In this document: in pieces, positions 42,565 through 44,505 of the stretch
Numbering within the stretch: position 1 is the first letter of the stretch
Layout: every line of letters starts with the position of its first letter
From: Syntrophobacteraceae bacterium
GTDB taxonomy: Bacteria > Desulfobacterota > Syntrophobacteria > Syntrophobacterales > Syntrophobacteraceae
Length of the DNA stretch: 44,505 nt
Assembly (NCBI GenBank): GCA_018053185.1
Contig: JAGPLX010000020.1
Coordinates: 1-44,505, forward strand
Direction: 5' to 3'
Translations under genes and position numbers: made by a program
The notes under the pieces: model-generated
Told to the model about the DNA's origin: nothing
The model's database searches: none
What the model saw: only the letters and a program-made list of their open reading frames with translations

Positions 42565-42808
42565 GCGGGTCTCGATCGATGCTCATCACCTTAAGAAGCG
42601 ACCGGACAAGCCGGAGGAATGCTCTGAGAGACATGCCTTCAATGGGCGGATGTGCAAAGGGTGCCCAGGATCGTGCCTATGGGTTGGGTTGAGTTCATTG
42701 ATATAAGCAATTTGTATAATTAACTGGCTTGATCTACATAGACTGTTGGTTTGTGCCTTTCGGCTCAATCATGGCGACTGACAGCTCGGAAAACAGGAAC
42801 GGGCGGGA
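42565..42808. other. Spacer between the selB remnant and the TIM-barrel gene
   Basis: About 240 bases with no gene I can support. An AT-rich part near 42695-42722 contains a perfect TATAAT at 42715-42720, but no good -35 at the right distance (AGTTCA at 17 bases). It may be the promoter of the next gene, at 42809. A search by eye for a selC tRNA or SECIS-like hairpin found nothing. Confidence 0.35.
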
Positions 42809-43633
42809 ATGATGCCACAACCTAAACTGGCGATATGCAATTTCATAAAGGATGAGGAAAACCTCAGGCAAACCGCCATGACCAAAGGCTTTCATGGCGT
42901 GGACTGGACGTTTACGCTTGCTGACCTTCCGACAAACGATGTGGACGAAACAAGGCTTTTGAAGAGAATATCCCGGCTTCATCCACTAGAGATTCGCTAC
43001 CACTGTGCCTTCAAGGGAGTGGATCTTGGCGATTCCGATATTGGGAGAGCCAGGGAGGCCATGGATATCTTCCGCAAGGTATGCCGCCTGGTATCGAGGC
43101 TCGATGGCAAGTTCATGACGGTTCATGTGGGATTGGGGCGCGACTCTTACGATGGGCTCTCCTGGGAGCGCAGTGTGGGCTCGCTAGCCGACCTGGTAAG
43201 CTTTGCCGAAAACCTCGACGTATGTGTCTGCCTTGAAAATCTCGCCTCCGGATGGTCGAGCCGGCCGGAGCTCTTCGAGAAGCTGGTTCGCAAATCCAGT
43301 GCCGGGGTTACGCTGGACATAGGCCACGCCCGTGTGAGCCCTTCCGTGCAAAGCCGGCACTATGCCTTCGAGGACTTCATTTCACCGCACCATGACCGGG
43401 TATTCAATGCTCATATCTACCACGAAGAGAAAGATGACGGGCATACGGCTCCCGAGGGGCTCGAAGATCTGCAGGAAAGACTCCGCCTCTTGAGCTGCCT
43501 TGCCTGCGACTGGTGGGTGCTCGAGCTTCGGGAGAAGAGCGCTCTTTTCTCCACTCTCCAAGTGGTTCGGGAATACCTTGATGCAGTTCCCGATGAGTGG
43601 CCTGCCGTGCGTCTCGGGATGGTGCAGGACTGA
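42809..43633 (+). CDS. TIM-barrel protein, AP endonuclease 2 / sugar phosphate isomerase-epimerase superfamily
   Basis: A 274-residue soluble protein, apparently intact. Features of the xylose-isomerase-like TIM barrel are KGFHGVDWTF in the second strand region (~26-35), EIRYHCAFKGVDLGD (~61-75), a VHVGLG strand (~105-110), CVCLENLA near strand five (~145-152, Glu a likely metal ligand), VTLDIGHARVS (~173-183, Asp/His) and FNAHIYHEEKDDGH (~203-216, His/Glu/Asp). These are where this superfamily places its divalent-metal ligands. The substrate is unknown; family members include sugar epimerases, endonuclease IV and the cobamide enzyme CbiR. ATG 42809 has AGGA about nine bases upstream. Its neighbours, a decayed selB and an IS element, give no functional hint. 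Confidence 0.75.
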   Translation: MMPQPKLAICNFIKDEENLRQTAMTKGFHGVDWTFTLADLPTNDVDETRLLKRISRLHPLEIRYHCAFKGVDLGDSDIGRAREAMDIFRKVCRLVSRLDGKFMTVHVGLGRDSYDGLSWERSVGSLADLVSFAENLDVCVCLENLASGWSSRPELFEKLVRKSSAGVTLDIGHARVSPSVQSRHYAFEDFISPHHDRVFNAHIYHEEKDDGHTAPEGLEDLQERLRLLSCLACDWWVLELREKSALFSTLQVVREYLDAVPDEWPAVRLGMVQD

Positions 43634-43779
43634 TTCGACGGAAGTGGTAGGAGGGAAGCAAAAGGAGATGGTTGCTGTGAGGGAATCAATTTGCCTGTCG
43701 GTTCGGTCAATTTTTTCGAAAGGATGGAACCATGGGACAAGCCCTTCTCAATCCGTATTTGAAGAAGCCGGTTGAGGGG

Positions 43780-44505
43780 CTATCTAAGAAACTATCTCAA
43801 AATTCACTTAGAGTAGAAAGCCTACGAAACCACAAGATAGTGCAGGCAAATTGAGGACATCCGAGAAAATTTTCCCAATTCCTGTCATATCGGACAAGAA
43901 TCGCCCGGCACTTAGAAAGCCATCCGATCGCCCTTTCGACGACCCACCGGCGGGCAGGATAGGTTTTCTCTCCATTGGCATCGAGTTTCTCCTCGCCTAT
44001 TCGGCGAATATGCGGCACATAGCCTCTTGCTTTGTTGCTTCATGACCCGTTGGATTGTCGTAGGCCTTGTCAAGGCACAGATGTTGTGGCGCCTCGCTCG
44101 AGGGTTGCGGACGCGCAACGACAATGGCATCGAGGGTTTCTGCAAGGAGCTTCGTGTCATGAACGTTGGCCGCGGAGATTGCAAGCCCCAGAGGCCTTCC
44201 GCCGGCTTCGGCGGCAAGGCTGATCTTGGTTCCCGGTTTGCCACGGTCTGTTGGATTCTTTCCGACTTTGTCACCACCGAACCGGGCCTTGCCCATTCTT
44301 CCATCTACCGATTGCCATTCCCAATCTACCCCTCCGAGTTCTTCACATTGGTCAAGCAAGACCACCCAGATTTTCTCGAAAATCCCTTCCTTGCACCATC
44401 TCTGAAACCAGCGATGGACGGTACTGTCATCGCCAAATTCTCTTGGCAGATGATTCCATTGTACCCCGGTACGGATTCGATAAAGGATCGTGTTGAGGAA
44501 CCGGA
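43780..44505 (-). mobile_element. IS5-family insertion sequence, partial (runs off the window)
   Basis: The end of an IS5-type element (IS427/IS1031-like) with its transposase on the minus strand. The transposase ends at 43797. Just outside lies GGGGCTATCTAAGAAACT followed by CTATCTCAAAAT, likely the terminal repeat; its partner lies beyond the window, so the exact boundary and target duplication cannot be fixed. The other end of the element is at or past 44505. Confidence 0.65.
43797..44505 (-). CDS. IS5-family transposase (two overlapping frames, N-terminus outside window)
   Basis: Two frames encode one transposase. The first, open from the window edge to a stop at 43997, contains the DUF4096-like start (RIRTGVQWNHLPREFGDD, HRWFQRWCKEGIFEKIW) and the catalytic core with the first Asp (SVDGRMGKARFGG), the KISLAAEAGGRPLGLAISAANVHD strand carrying the second Asp, and a CLDKAYDNPTGHE part. 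The second frame, displaced by -1 and running 44018 to 43797, carries YVPHIRRIGEEK and the C-terminal motif RRWVVERAIGWLSKCRAIL with the catalytic Glu. The handover lies near 44010-44045 around AACAAAGCAAG. IS5 members often use programmed -1 frameshifting, but I see no classical A6 slippery run here; a mutation is possible. Confidence 0.75.

Noticed and set aside
42565-42808. A selC-type tRNA-Sec remnant next to the dead selB
   Set aside because: No acceptor stem with 3'-CCA or long variable arm could be paired.
1-44505. CRISPR arrays, rRNA operons, prophage genes or integrase-attachment sites
   Set aside because: No regularly spaced repeats, rRNA sequence or phage genes were seen; the tRNA-Gln 3' end has no adjacent integrase or repeated copy.

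Overview
The window reads as an ordinary chromosomal stretch of a GC-rich deltaproteobacterium (Desulfobacterota), most likely a Syntrophobacter/Desulfacinum-like sulfate reducer or syntroph. The evidence is gene order and protein flavour: yajC-secD-secF, rplU-rpmA-obgE-proB-proA-nadD-rsfS, the serA / DUF1844 / ispE / tRNA-Gln / prs / rplY / pth / carD / PIN-TRAM series, and a DUF4301 protein. The taxon is an inference; there is no rRNA in the window. No CRISPR array or prophage was seen.

Layout. 1-3.35 kb: the end of a sensor histidine kinase, convergent with a minus-strand group (cysQ, a zinc-ribbon methyltransferase, a conserved hypothetical). 3.9-7.4 kb: promoter plus yajC-secD-secF, the accessory part of the Sec translocon. 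7.6-11.5 kb: a parvulin-type periplasmic foldase, a DUF4301 protein and a histone-deacetylase-fold hydrolase. 11.6-11.9 kb: a 42-residue four-cysteine protein with its own promoter and terminator. 11.9-17.9 kb: ribosomal proteins L21/L27, the ribosome-assembly GTPase ObgE, proline synthesis (proBA), NAD synthesis (nadD) and the ribosome silencing factor rsfS. 17.9-21.1 kb: a BepA-like M48 protease with TPRs and a three-part VKOR / SurA-like / DsbA fusion. 21.4-30.3 kb: serA, DUF1844, ispE, tRNA-Gln(UUG), a prs-like gene with altered catalytic loops, rplY, pth, carD, a PIN-TRAM protein and an RluD-type pseudouridine synthase. 30.2-40.9 kb, minus strand: a type II secretion operon gspE-F-H-I-J-K-L-M-D. 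41.0-44.5 kb: a decayed selB remnant, a TIM-barrel protein and the end of an IS5-family element.

How it fits together. Envelope export and folding run through the window: Sec translocon (secDF/yajC), periplasmic foldase, outer-membrane protein quality-control protease, self-contained disulfide-forming fusion enzyme, and type II secretion across the outer membrane. Interleaved are conserved translation and ribosome-assembly genes. The last 3.5 kb looks like a decaying, insertion-prone junction.

Most worth a second look: the prs-like gene at the canonical prs locus that lacks the expected catalytic-loop Lys/Arg and the usual PRPP-loop residues; the VKOR-SurA-DsbA fusion; the free-standing Cys4 miniprotein; the gsp operon with no gspG or gspC and a GspI with an over-long leader; the selB remnant; and several intergenic spacers with strong nested inverted repeats (rpmA-obgE, proA-nadD, before the VKOR fusion, before the yajC promoter). 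All coordinates, motifs and hairpins were read by eye from the sequence. Family names are recognition from memory, not search results.
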